From: Candidatus Contendibacter sp. | Lineage (GTDB): Bacteria > Pseudomonadota > Gammaproteobacteria > Competibacterales > Competibacteraceae | Reading direction: 5' to 3' | Length of the DNA stretch: 64,000 nt | Assembly (NCBI GenBank): GCA_029624675.1 | Contig: JARSSP010000059.1 | Location: 1-64,000, forward strand | In this document: one piece after another, positions 1-7,682 of the stretch | Numbering within the stretch: the stretch's first letter is position 1 | Layout of the letters: each line of letters begins with the position of its first letter | The notes under the pieces: generated by a model | The model's input: the letters and a program-made list of their open reading frames with translations, nothing else | What the model was told of the DNA's origin: nothing | The model's database searches: none | Made by a program: the position numbers and the translations under genes

Positions 1-138
1 AGGGAATGCCGTTGGGCAAGTCCAAAAAGCCCCGCAACCCGGCTTCCTTCTCCTCAGCAAACGCTTCCATCCCCACCCAACCCTCGACGCCACTGAGCAC
101 CGCGCACCGCACAATCATCAAAACATCATGCAGTTTAA
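1..138 (-). pseudogene. ISAs1-family transposase fragment (N-terminal part), runs off the left edge
   Basis: Read on the minus strand this encodes KLHDVLMIV, then an AVLSGVEGWVGMEAFAEEKE stretch, then GLRGFLDLP. That is the N-terminal segment of ISAs1-type (H-repeat-associated) transposases. A near-identical stretch occurs at about 24740-24850. The fragment lacks its own start region: upstream it runs directly into the end of the antitoxin gene at 152. It continues off the window, so the rest of the element cannot be judged. Family recognised from the motif; no terminal inverted repeat was identified. Confidence 0.6.
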
Positions 139-151
139 TTTCAGCGGCCCG

Positions 152-406
152 CTATCCATTGCGATGCCGCGCATGGAATCGCTCGCGCATGATTTGCTTG
201 CGGCGCTGACCGCGATCCGGTTCGCCGCTGGCATGACGGCCGAACAGCCCGCGCCCCAGGATGTACGGATCGGTCGGCTGCGATTCCCGTTCGAGTTTTT
301 CGAGGATGGCCTGGCGAATGAACTCCGACAGCGAGGTGCCGTCTTGCGCCAGCCGCTGTCTGAGTTCGGCTTCCAGGGTCTCTTCCAGCCGCAGTGAAAC
401 GGTCAT
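152..406 (-). CDS. Ribbon-helix-helix (CopG/VapB-type) antitoxin, orphan
   Basis: An 84-residue protein starting MTVSLRLEETLEAELRQRLA. The short N-terminal beta-strand and two helices, including SLSEFIRQAILEKLE, match the ribbon-helix-helix DNA-binding fold. The C-terminal LGRGLFGRHASGEPDRG motif is typical of VapB-like antitoxins encoded in front of PIN-domain VapC toxins. Where the toxin gene would be expected, just downstream on the minus strand, there is instead an ISAs1 transposase fragment starting within about 15 bases of the stop codon. The antitoxin therefore looks orphaned by an insertion or deletion. Family members normally bind their own promoter and neutralise the partner toxin. 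Family call good; partner loss is inferred. Confidence 0.75.
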   Translation of the reverse strand: MTVSLRLEETLEAELRQRLAQDGTSLSEFIRQAILEKLERESQPTDPYILGRGLFGRHASGEPDRGQRRKQIMRERFHARHRNG

Positions 407-440
407 GGCGCTGCCTCGTAATACCAGAATGTCGGAAAAA

Positions 441-458
441 GTATACCCTATCGGATAC
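441..458. promoter_or_regulatory. Imperfect palindrome, possible autoregulatory operator of the RHH gene
   Basis: The 18-bp stretch GTATACCCTATCGGATAC lies about 35 bases upstream of the antitoxin start and is symmetric at 12 of 18 positions. RHH antitoxins usually bind short palindromes in their own promoter, so position and symmetry suit an operator. Weak evidence: no second site was found. Confidence 0.3.
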
Positions 459-520
459 CAGAGAAACTTTGGAGCGGCGACAGCGGCTCGCCAGCCGCCA
501 ACAGCGGAACCGACACCGAT

Positions 521-1573
521 ATGGACTGGAAACAGGGCTTGCGCCAACCCGGCGTGATAGCCGCCTTGAGCGCCGCGCTTTTGTTCGGCAGCGGCACGCC
601 TTTGGCCAAAGGGTTGCTGTCGAGCATCGATCCGTGGCTGCTGGCCGGCTGGCTCTATATCGGGTCTGGAGCAGGGCTGGGCCTGTACCGCCTCGCGCGC
701 CGCGCGCCGATGCAGCGGTTGCCGCCGGTCGAGTGGGGATGGCTCGCGGGAGCAATTTTCGCCGGTGGCGCGGTGGGTCCGGTGCTGCTGATGTTCGGCC
801 TGAGCGGGATGCCAGCGGCGGGCGCGGCGCTTCTGCTCAACGCGGAAGGGGTGTTGACGGCCTTGCTGGCGTGGTTCGTGTTCGGCGAGAACTTCGACCG
901 GCGCATCGCCTTGGGGATGCTGGCCATCGTCGCTGGGGCCCTGGTCGTCAGTTGGCCCGGCGAGGCCCGTTTCTCGACCCCGTGGCCGGCCTTGGCCGTG
1001 GTGGGGGCTTGCTTGGCGTGGGCCATCGACAACAATCTGACCCGCAAGGTGTCGCTGACCGACGCGACTTGGATCGCGATGCTCAAGGGTTGGGCGGCGG
1101 GAAGCGTCAATCTGGCGCTGGCGTTCTGGTCGGGCGCGGCTTGGCCACCCCTGCCCGCGCTCGGCGGCGCGTTGCTGGTCGGCGGGTTCGCCTACGGGAT
1201 GAGTCTCGCGCTGTTCGTGATCGGCCTGCGTCACCTCGGGACCGCCCGCACGGGAGCCTATTTTTCCGTCGCGCCCTTTTTCGGCGCGGCCCTCGCGATT
1301 CCACTACTGGATGAACCCCTCGGCGCCCGGTTGCTGATCGCCGGCGGCCTGATGGGGTTGGGCGTCTGGCTGCACCTGACCGAGCAGCATCGCCACCCGC
1401 ACGTCCATGAGCCGATGGCGCACGACCACGAGCACGAGCACGATGCCCATCACCAACATCCGCACGACGAGGGAGCGCCGACGGGTAGCCCCCATCGTCA
1501 TTGGCACCGCCACCAACCGCTGACGCACTGCCACGCGCATTTCCCGGACGCGCACCATCGGCACGGCCATTAG
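521..1573 (+). CDS. EamA/DMT-family membrane transporter with histidine-rich C-terminal tail
   Basis: A 350-residue integral membrane protein. Two EamA halves, about 10 hydrophobic segments in total, span residues ~10-285, with the usual glycine/alanine-rich helices of drug/metabolite transporters. From residue ~288 to the end follows a cytosol- or periplasm-exposed tail with about 24 histidines in runs such as HDHEHEHDAHHQHPH. Such tails bind transition metals (Ni, Co, Zn), so the substrate or regulation may involve metal ions; this is inference, as most EamA proteins export metabolites. The start is the ATG at 521, with no strong Shine-Dalgarno. It is divergent from the antitoxin and followed after 40 bases by the convergent MBL gene. 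Confidence 0.8.
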   Translation: MDWKQGLRQPGVIAALSAALLFGSGTPLAKGLLSSIDPWLLAGWLYIGSGAGLGLYRLARRAPMQRLPPVEWGWLAGAIFAGGAVGPVLLMFGLSGMPAAGAALLLNAEGVLTALLAWFVFGENFDRRIALGMLAIVAGALVVSWPGEARFSTPWPALAVVGACLAWAIDNNLTRKVSLTDATWIAMLKGWAAGSVNLALAFWSGAAWPPLPALGGALLVGGFAYGMSLALFVIGLRHLGTARTGAYFSVAPFFGAALAIPLLDEPLGARLLIAGGLMGLGVWLHLTEQHRHPHVHEPMAHDHEHEHDAHHQHPHDEGAPTGSPHRHWHRHQPLTHCHAHFPDAHHRHGH

Positions 1574-1614
1574 GCTTGGCGCGCGACTTTTTTCCCGTCG
1601 CGAAAATACAATCC

Positions 1615-2577
1615 CTATCGCGGCCGCTCATGCGGCGCGGTTTGCGCCAACCAGCCATCCAGCGCTTGAGCGTTGAGTTCCAGATACTCGTCCAGCAGCG
1701 CGTGAAGTGATTCAGCCGCCGCCCGCCAGCCCCGGCGCACGGCCTCGATTTCCACCTGCGCCCACAGGCCGGCCAGCAGCCGCGCGCCGCGCGCCGGGCC
1801 GGCGTCCCGCTCGCGCTCGGCGAGAACCACCTGCGCGTCCAGCAAGCGCAGCAGGTCGCCGCCCAGGCGCGGCGCGTCCTGAATCCGGCCGAAGTGGGCC
1901 AGATAAAGCGCGGGCGGCCGATGGGACAGAATCCGTTCCACCGACGCCCGCATCGCCACCGGGTCGAACTGGGTCGGCGCGATGGCGGGCAGGATCGAGG
2001 GGCGGCCCTCGATATCCAGTTCGCGCAGGGAGATGCCGAAAGCTTCGCCGGCGAAGATGCCGCCGCCGCGGATGTCGAGCAAGCTGAGATGATGGCGGGC
2101 ATGGCCGGGCGTGTCCAAACAGATCAGAGCGCGGCCACCGAGATCGAGGGTATGGCCATCGGTGGCGGCAATGATGCGGTCCGGCGGAACCGGCAAAGGT
2201 TCACCGTACAGCCGGTGGGCCTTGGCCTCGCCGTACACCGCCCGCACGGCGGCGAACAACGCCGTGGGATCGGCCATGTGCCGCGCTCCGCGCGGATGCG
2301 CCACCAGTCGCGCATCGGGAAAGGCCCGCATCATGGCCCCGGCCCCGCCGGCATGGTCCAGATGGACATGGGTTGGAACCACGTAATCGACGCTGGCGGG
2401 CGATAGATCAAGGGCTTGCAACGCCGCCAGGACGCGCGGCAGACAGGCGTTGGTGGCGGTGTCCACCACGGCGACCCGACCGCGCTCGACGATCAGGTAA
2501 ATGGCGGCTAGTTGGGGACGAAGATAGCCGGCGTCAAGGATGTAAATGCCGGATTCGTGGCGCGACAAATCAATCAT
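1615..2577 (-). CDS. MBL-fold metallo-hydrolase
   Basis: A 320-residue metallo-beta-lactamase-fold protein. The metal-binding motif THVHLDHAGG covers His70, His72, Asp74 and His75. Further ligands appear as H in ARLVAHPRG, as TPGHARHH, and as the late LAHFGRIQ histidine. This arrangement belongs to the glyoxalase II-like/lactonase branch that uses a dinuclear metal centre to hydrolyse thioesters, lactones or phosphoesters. The C-terminal ~90 residues are helical and do not indicate a substrate. It lies between the EamA transporter (convergent) and the nifV promoter region (divergent); no functional link is evident. Family call firm, substrate unknown. Confidence 0.85.
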   Translation of the reverse strand: MIDLSRHESGIYILDAGYLRPQLAAIYLIVERGRVAVVDTATNACLPRVLAALQALDLSPASVDYVVPTHVHLDHAGGAGAMMRAFPDARLVAHPRGARHMADPTALFAAVRAVYGEAKAHRLYGEPLPVPPDRIIAATDGHTLDLGGRALICLDTPGHARHHLSLLDIRGGGIFAGEAFGISLRELDIEGRPSILPAIAPTQFDPVAMRASVERILSHRPPALYLAHFGRIQDAPRLGGDLLRLLDAQVVLAERERDAGPARGARLLAGLWAQVEIEAVRRGWRAAAESLHALLDEYLELNAQALDGWLAQTAPHERPR

Positions 2578-2681
2578 GGGCGTTCGATCAACGAGGGAAT
2601 CGAGGCATTTTAACCGTGACGGATGGTGGGCGCGTGTTTCCCCGACCGGAAATGTTGGAGATCAAAAACCGTCGATTTTCT

Positions 2682-2697
2682 TGTCGGTTTTCCAACA
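2682..2697 (+). promoter_or_regulatory. NifA upstream activator sequence (TGT-N10-ACA) of nifV
   Basis: The sequence TGTCGGTTTTCCAACA matches the NifA enhancer consensus TGT-N10-ACA exactly. It lies 82 bases upstream of the sigma-54 promoter at 2780, the usual distance for NifA-dependent nif promoters. nifB in this window has the same arrangement. Confidence 0.75.
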
Positions 2698-2779
2698 ATC
2701 GCGCTGCTAGCCTGTGCGAAATCTCGTGCTTTCCTTGGAACAACCCACACAACTAACCGATTTAAAAAAACTTTTTTAT

Positions 2780-2795
2780 CGGCACGCCGTTTGCT
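2780..2795 (+). promoter_or_regulatory. Sigma-54 (-24/-12) promoter of nifV
   Basis: CGGCAC-GCCGT-TTGCT fits the RpoN consensus TGGCAC-N5-TTGCA, with GG and GC correctly spaced. It ends 37 bases before the nifV start codon and is preceded by a NifA activator site. Expression should depend on RpoN and NifA. Confidence 0.8.
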
Positions 2796-2832
2796 GATTT
2801 CCAGGCGAACCTTGTCTGGGGACGTGACCGCC

Positions 2833-3966
2833 ATGATTACCCTTCCTCGCACCATCGTGATCGACGATACCACCCTGCGCGACGGCGAACAGTCGGCGGG
2901 CGTGGCGTTTACTCAGGATGAAAAGCGGGCCATCGCCCGCGAATTGGTGGCGCTGGGCGTGCCGGAATTGGAAATCGGCATTCCGGCGATGGGTGCGGAA
3001 GAGCGGGAAAGTATCCGCGACCTCGTCGCGCTGGATTTAAACGCTACGCTGCTGGTATGGAGCCGAATGTGCGAATCGGACATTCGACTGTGCCGCAATC
3101 TTGGGGTGCGGTGCGTGGACCTGTCGGTGCCGCTGTCCGACCAGCAACTTCGACACAAGTTGGGTTGGACCCGTGAGCGGGCACTGGACACCATCCGCCG
3201 CCGCGTGCTCCAGGGGCGGGATTTGGGTCTGGATGTGATCGTCGGGGGCGAGGACGCCTCGCGGGCCGAGCACGACTTTCTGTTGCGCGCCGCCGAAACC
3301 GCGCAAGCCGCGGGCGCGCGTCGGTTTCGCTTCGCCGACACGCTGGGCATCATGGAACCACTCGGTACGCTGGCGGTTTTCCAGCGCTTGCGGTCGGCGG
3401 TGGACTTGGAACTGGAAATGCACGCTCACGACGATCTAGGGCTGGCCACCGCCAATACCCTGACCGCCGCGCTGGGCGGCGCCACCCACGTCAACACCAC
3501 CGTCAATGGCCTGGGCGAGCGGGCCGGCAATGCCGCGCTAGAAGAGGTCGTGATGGGATTGCGCAAGCTGTATGGCTTCCAGGTCGATATCGATCTTTCG
3601 CGTTTCCCCACGCTGTCACGTCAGGTCGCCACCGCCGCCAATCGACCGTTGTCCTGGCACAAGAGCTTGGTTGGCGAAGGCGTTTTCACCCATGAAGCGG
3701 GCATTCACGTGGACGGCCTGCTGAAACATCCGCTCAACTATCAGGGCGTGGATCCCGCCGAACTGGGCCGCAACCATCGACTGGTGCTAGGCAAGCATTC
3801 CGGCACACACGCGGTGCGTCGGGTCTACCACGATCTCGGCATCGTCCTGAGCGACCGCCAGGTCGACGTTGTGCTCCAGCGTATCCGTGCCTTCGTCAGT
3901 CAGCACAAGCGCTCACCCGAAGTCGCCGAACTGAAATCCTTTCACCGCGACCGGGCGGACCGCTAG
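2833..3966 (+). CDS. nifV: Homocitrate synthase NifV
   Basis: A 377-residue enzyme condensing acetyl-CoA with 2-oxoglutarate to homocitrate, the organic ligand of the FeMo-cofactor of nitrogenase. The HMGL-like TIM barrel shows the N-terminal signature [10 protein letters not shown] (residues 11-20), the metal-binding HAHDDLG motif, and [14 protein letters not shown], all diagnostic of the citramalate/isopropylmalate/homocitrate synthase family. The nif context identifies it as NifV. The reading frame stays open upstream, but the ATG at 2833 gives the canonical [19 protein letters not shown] start. Expression is probably NifA/RpoN dependent, from the sites at 2682 and 2780. An IS4 remnant separates it from nifB, which has its own promoter. 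Confidence 0.92.
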   Translation: MITLPRTIVIDDTTLRDGEQSAGVAFTQDEKRAIARELVALGVPELEIGIPAMGAEERESIRDLVALDLNATLLVWSRMCESDIRLCRNLGVRCVDLSVPLSDQQLRHKLGWTRERALDTIRRRVLQGRDLGLDVIVGGEDASRAEHDFLLRAAETAQAAGARRFRFADTLGIMEPLGTLAVFQRLRSAVDLELEMHAHDDLGLATANTLTAALGGATHVNTTVNGLGERAGNAALEEVVMGLRKLYGFQVDIDLSRFPTLSRQVATAANRPLSWHKSLVGEGVFTHEAGIHVDGLLKHPLNYQGVDPAELGRNHRLVLGKHSGTHAVRRVYHDLGIVLSDRQVDVVLQRIRAFVSQHKRSPEVAELKSFHRDRADR

Positions 3967-4027
3967 CCCATGGTCCAAGCCAAACTCACCGCTCCCCATT
4001 CGGCGGCGGCGAGTTGGGCGGTAGCCG

Positions 4028-4428
4028 ATGGGGCTGACGGTGCGGGCCGAGCAGGTCACACCGCACCCCCAGAGCAGCGAACCGGTGACGGTTACCGCAC
4101 CGCTGGCGTGGGCAGAGTTCCCGCCGGTCGAGGTCGAACCGCTCGACGGGCGCCGGCTGACCCACTGCCCGGCCACCCCCTTGTCCCAGGCGGCCGAGTT
4201 GCTCAAATGGTCCGGAAACCGTTGGAGCATCGAGGTTTTCTCCGGAATCTCCAAAACCGGTTGCCGGGTGGAAACCTTGCGGCTCGGCACCGTGGAACGC
4301 TTGGAACCGGCCTTGGCCTTGTACCGAGCATCGCTTGGCGGATTCAGTACTTGACCGCGCTGGGGCGGACGACCCCCGACGCTGCCAACGTCCCCACTGC
4401 CTTTCCAAGCCCGCCAGCGCGAGGTCCG
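4028..4428 (+). pseudogene. IS4-family transposase remnant between nifV and nifB
   Basis: The translation contains LLKWSGNRWSIEVF, ISKTGCRVETLRLGTVERLE and, after a frameshift near 4330, AWRIQYLTALGRTTPD. These match the C-terminal catalytic region (around the YREK-type glutamate) and tail of IS4/Tn5-like transposases. The N-terminal half is missing and the frame is broken. A related but distinct fragment lies at 39790-40097. The remnant ends just before the nifB activator site at 4432, so insertion and decay left nifB control intact. Confidence 0.65.
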
Positions 4429-4431
4429 CAT

Positions 4432-4447
4432 TGTACTGTTACCGACA
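4432..4447 (+). promoter_or_regulatory. NifA upstream activator sequence of nifB
   Basis: TGTACTGTTACCGACA is an exact TGT-N10-ACA match. It lies 96 bases upstream of the nifB sigma-54 promoter at 4544, the same architecture as at nifV. Confidence 0.75.
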
Positions 4448-4543
4448 ATCGCCGCTTCCAGGTTGTGGCGAATACCACGGCGACCTAAATCTATCCAACA
4501 AAAAAAACAATAGCTTACAAAATAATTAATAGAGATTCCCGTT

Positions 4544-4559
4544 CGGCACGCCGGTTGCT
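4544..4559 (+). promoter_or_regulatory. Sigma-54 (-24/-12) promoter of nifB
   Basis: CGGCAC-GCCGG-TTGCT is nearly identical to the nifV promoter and keeps the invariant GG/GC spacing. It ends 50 bases before the nifB start. It probably drives nifB, the two ferredoxin genes and nifQ. Confidence 0.8.
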
Positions 4560-4609
4560 AAGAGTTTTCCGACCGCACTTCGTCTTGACCATTCTTCGGG
4601 GGAAAGCTT

Positions 4610-6052
4610 ATGGAACCGACTCGCCAGCCGACCGCCGCCGGTACTCCGCCCACACTCCATCCCTGCTATTCCCCGGAAGCGCATCGGCATTTTGCCCGCC
4701 TGCATCTGGCGGTGGCGCCGAAATGCAACATCCAATGCCACTACTGCAACCGCAAATACCATTGCAGCAACGAATCGCGCCCCGGTGTGGTGGCGGAGTT
4801 GCTGACGCCTGAACAGGCGGTCGGCAAGGTGCTGGCGGTGGGCGCGGCCATTCCACACCTGGCGGTGGTCGGCATCGCCGGACCCGGCGATCCGCTGGCT
4901 AATCCCGAGCCGGTGTTCGCCACCCTGGGCGAACTGCGGGAAAAAGCCCCGGATTTGCTGCTCTGCCTGTCCACCAATGGACTGGCGCTGCCGGATCAGG
5001 TCGAAAACCTGGTGGCGCATGGCATTCACCATGTCACTATCACCATCAACTGCGTGGATCCCGACATCGGCGCGCGGATTTATCCATGGATCGTCCATCG
5101 GAACCGTCGCCTGCGGGGACACGAGGCGGCGACGACGCTGATCGCGCAACAATTGCGGGGGCTGGACCTGCTGGTGGCGCGCGGCGTCCAGGTCAAGATC
5201 AATTCGGTGTTGATCCCCGGCGTCAACGACGCCCACCTGCCGGAAGTCAACCGGTGGGTCCGGGACAGAGGCGCGATCCTGCATAACATCATGCCGTTGA
5301 TCGCCAGGCCGGAGCATGGAACCCATTACGGCATGATCGGACAACGCGAACCGACCGTCGAGGAACTGGCGGCGGTGCGCGCCGCTTGCGAAAGTAATGC
5401 GGGGATGATGAGTCATTGCCAGCAATGCCGCGCCGACGCGACCGGAATGCTGGGCGAGGAGCGTGGTGCTGAATTCAGCCTCGCTAAGGTCGCGGCCATG
5501 AAAATCGACCCCCAGGGGGCGATGGCCAAGCGGGCGGAAGTGCGCGCGGCCATCGTCTCGCGACTAGCGCGATCTCCCCAGTTGGTATCGCTGGCGGCGC
5601 GGCAATCGACCAGGACTTCCCGTCGCTCCGCTACTCCCGAAAACGCGCTGCGGATCGCGGTGGGTAGCACCGATGGCCAACGCGTCGACGCCCACTTTGG
5701 ACATCTGCGGGAATTGCTGATTTTCGATGTCACCGCCAGCGACGCGCGTCTGAGCGAACGGCGAGAGATTGCCCGCTATTGCCATGGCGCCACGACCTGC
5801 GGCGATGGCGAAACGGCGCTGACCGGCGCGATTCGCGCCTTGCACGATTGCACGCTGCTGCTATGCGCCCGCATCGGTTTTACCCCCTGGCGGGCATTGC
5901 AGGACGCCGGGATCCAACCCGACAGCGAACACGCGGGGGAAGAAATCGCCGCGGCGCTGCGAACCGTTCATGCCCAATGGCGAGATCGCGGAGGGATAAC
6001 GCAACCATCGCACGTCATTTCCACCCACAGCGGCTCCCAACGATGGGGATAG
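4610..6052 (+). CDS. nifB: Nitrogenase cofactor maturase NifB (radical SAM, with NifX-like domain)
   Basis: A 480-residue radical SAM enzyme that fuses two 4Fe-4S clusters and inserts carbide to make NifB-co, the precursor of all nitrogenase cofactors. The SAM-cluster motif CNIQCHYC (Cys39, Cys43, Cys46) is followed by NRKYHC, the extended NifB signature. The barrel runs to about residue 300. From about residue 345 a NifX/NafY-like cofactor-binding domain begins with IAVGSTDGQRVDAHFGH, so this is the two-domain NifB. The start has a good Shine-Dalgarno (GGGGGAAAG) upstream. First gene of a probable nifB-fdx-FeSII-nifQ operon under NifA/RpoN control. Confidence 0.95.
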   Translation: MEPTRQPTAAGTPPTLHPCYSPEAHRHFARLHLAVAPKCNIQCHYCNRKYHCSNESRPGVVAELLTPEQAVGKVLAVGAAIPHLAVVGIAGPGDPLANPEPVFATLGELREKAPDLLLCLSTNGLALPDQVENLVAHGIHHVTITINCVDPDIGARIYPWIVHRNRRLRGHEAATTLIAQQLRGLDLLVARGVQVKINSVLIPGVNDAHLPEVNRWVRDRGAILHNIMPLIARPEHGTHYGMIGQREPTVEELAAVRAACESNAGMMSHCQQCRADATGMLGEERGAEFSLAKVAAMKIDPQGAMAKRAEVRAAIVSRLARSPQLVSLAARQSTRTSRRSATPENALRIAVGSTDGQRVDAHFGHLRELLIFDVTASDARLSERREIARYCHGATTCGDGETALTGAIRALHDCTLLLCARIGFTPWRALQDAGIQPDSEHAGEEIAAALRTVHAQWRDRGGITQPSHVISTHSGSQRWG

Positions 6053-6409
<357 letters not shown>

Positions 6410-6452
6410 ACATTTTTCACAACTTTACCTCGGCCTATCAGGAGATTCACTC

Positions 6453-6800
6453 ATGCCTTCGATCACTTTTTCGCACCCGGAACATCGATCCAAAACTGTT
6501 TACGCCCCCGCTGGCAGCCACATCGACACGGTTTTGAAAATCGCCAAGGCCAACAAGATTCCGATCAACTTCGATTGTCAGGACGGCGAATGCGGAACCT
6601 GTCTAGTGAAGGTATCGAGCCTGGATGAAAAAGACCGGATGAGTGGTCCGCCGACCGAGAAGGAAAGGAACCTACTCAAGCAGTTGGGCAAGCTGACCGA
6701 CGAGGACATCAACCGCATTCTGGTGGACGACATCCCGCCGCCCTGGCGGCTGGCCTGTCAGATGATCGTGCGCGACGAGGATATTTTGGTGGAATACTGA
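6453..6800 (+). CDS. FeSII/Shethna-like 2Fe-2S ferredoxin (nitrogenase protection)
   Basis: A 115-residue ferredoxin. IPINFDCQDGECGTCLVKV carries three cluster cysteines and RLACQMIV the fourth. A helical insertion (PTEKERNLLKQLGKL) separates them, and the protein ends DEDILVEY. This order closely resembles my recollection of the Azotobacter FeSII (Shethna II) protein, which binds nitrogenase on oxidation and locks it into an oxygen-tolerant inactive complex. The gene has a clear Shine-Dalgarno (CAGGAG) and lies 43 bases after the first ferredoxin. Ferredoxin identity is firm; the protective role is inferred from the FeSII-like insertion and nif context. Confidence 0.8.
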   Translation: MPSITFSHPEHRSKTVYAPAGSHIDTVLKIAKANKIPINFDCQDGECGTCLVKVSSLDEKDRMSGPPTEKERNLLKQLGKLTDEDINRILVDDIPPPWRLACQMIVRDEDILVEY

Positions 6801-6813
6801 TAGGTTCGCACCC

Positions 6814-7428
6814 ATGTTGCCAAGCCCGCGCCTGGAATCTCCGGCGCCTTTCGAGGCCGGCGCCCATTGGCAAACCTACGGCCTGTTGATGAGCCATGGC
6901 CGGGGTTTGCCCAACGACGACGCTTTGGCGCGGATGCTGGCGACTCAGGCCGGTGGCGGTGGTTCGTTGCCGGTCGGCCTGGGGCTGAAACCCACCGAGT
7001 TCGCGGCCCTGTTGGGACGACATTTTCCGGGCGCTGCCTTGCCGGTTGTGCCCAATCGGCTACCACCCGCCTGGGACCCGAGGCTGTTGGAGGAAAAAGA
7101 GGAACTGATCAAGTTGCTCGACTTTCACCGGGCGGGACGGGATAGGTCGGAACGCTGGATGAGCGTGATCGTCGCCACCGGCTGCATGGCTAACGACCAT
7201 CTTTGGGAGGACTTGGGTTTGTGGTCGCGGCGGGATTTGAGCGAACTGATGGCGCGGAATTTTCCGACGCTGGCGGCCAGGAACGATCGCGACATGAAGT
7301 GGAAGAAATTTCTCTACAAACAACTGTGCGAGCAGGAGGGCATCTACCTGTGTCGCGCTCCCTCCTGCGCGGTCTGCCGCGATTACGCGCTTTGCTTTGG
7401 GCCGGAGGATTCGGCGGCCCGGTCTTGA
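6814..7428 (+). CDS. nifQ: Molybdenum-processing protein NifQ
   Basis: A 204-residue protein with the NifQ signature near the C-terminus, CRAPSCAVCRDYALC (CX4CX2CX5C), which holds an iron-sulfur or Mo-Fe-S cluster and delivers molybdenum to NifEN/NifH for FeMo-co synthesis. The central helical part (HLWEDLGLWSRRDLSELMARNFPTLA split around the NifQ core) also fits. It begins 13 bases after the FeSII gene, so the two are co-transcribed. It is the last nif gene seen here; nifHDK, nifEN and nifA must lie elsewhere if present. Confidence 0.9.
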   Translation: MLPSPRLESPAPFEAGAHWQTYGLLMSHGRGLPNDDALARMLATQAGGGGSLPVGLGLKPTEFAALLGRHFPGAALPVVPNRLPPAWDPRLLEEKEELIKLLDFHRAGRDRSERWMSVIVATGCMANDHLWEDLGLWSRRDLSELMARNFPTLAARNDRDMKWKKFLYKQLCEQEGIYLCRAPSCAVCRDYALCFGPEDSAARS

Positions 7429-7487
7429 AGGCTGTGCAAGATCACTTGGGTTAAATTATCAAGATCCGTCTTTCGCTCTCCACCTTG

Positions 7488-7682
7488 ATGGACCGCGCCA
7501 GACTGCGGGTTGCCGATGTCGCGCGGCTGACCGGCCTCAATCGCAGCACGGTAACCGCGCCATGCCGGGATCGAGCGACACGGATCGAACTGCCGGCGGT
7601 AGCGCGCCTGTGCGCACTCTTCCAGTGTTCGGTGGGCGATCTGTTCGAGTATCTGCCCGATGAGGACAGGAGGTCAGCATGA
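7488..7682 (+). CDS. Small XRE-type helix-turn-helix regulator
   Basis: A 64-residue Cro/CI-like protein. VADVARLTGLNRSTVT is the helix-turn-helix, followed by ELPAVARLCALFQCSVGDLFEYLPDE, the standard C-terminal helices of the short HTH_26 subfamily. In-frame codons upstream (IIKIRLSLSTL) resemble the usual N-terminus of this family, so the original start may lie upstream of the ATG used here. Its stop overlaps the start of the PglW-like pseudogene (ATGA at 7679). Such a regulator in front of a large kinase suggests it once controlled that defence locus. Confidence 0.7.
   Translation: MDRARLRVADVARLTGLNRSTVTAPCRDRATRIELPAVARLCALFQCSVGDLFEYLPDEDRRSA

Noticed and set aside
1381-1570. Low-complexity CAC/CAT repeat as a possible DNA element
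   Set aside because: It is in frame and encodes the histidine tail of the EamA protein.
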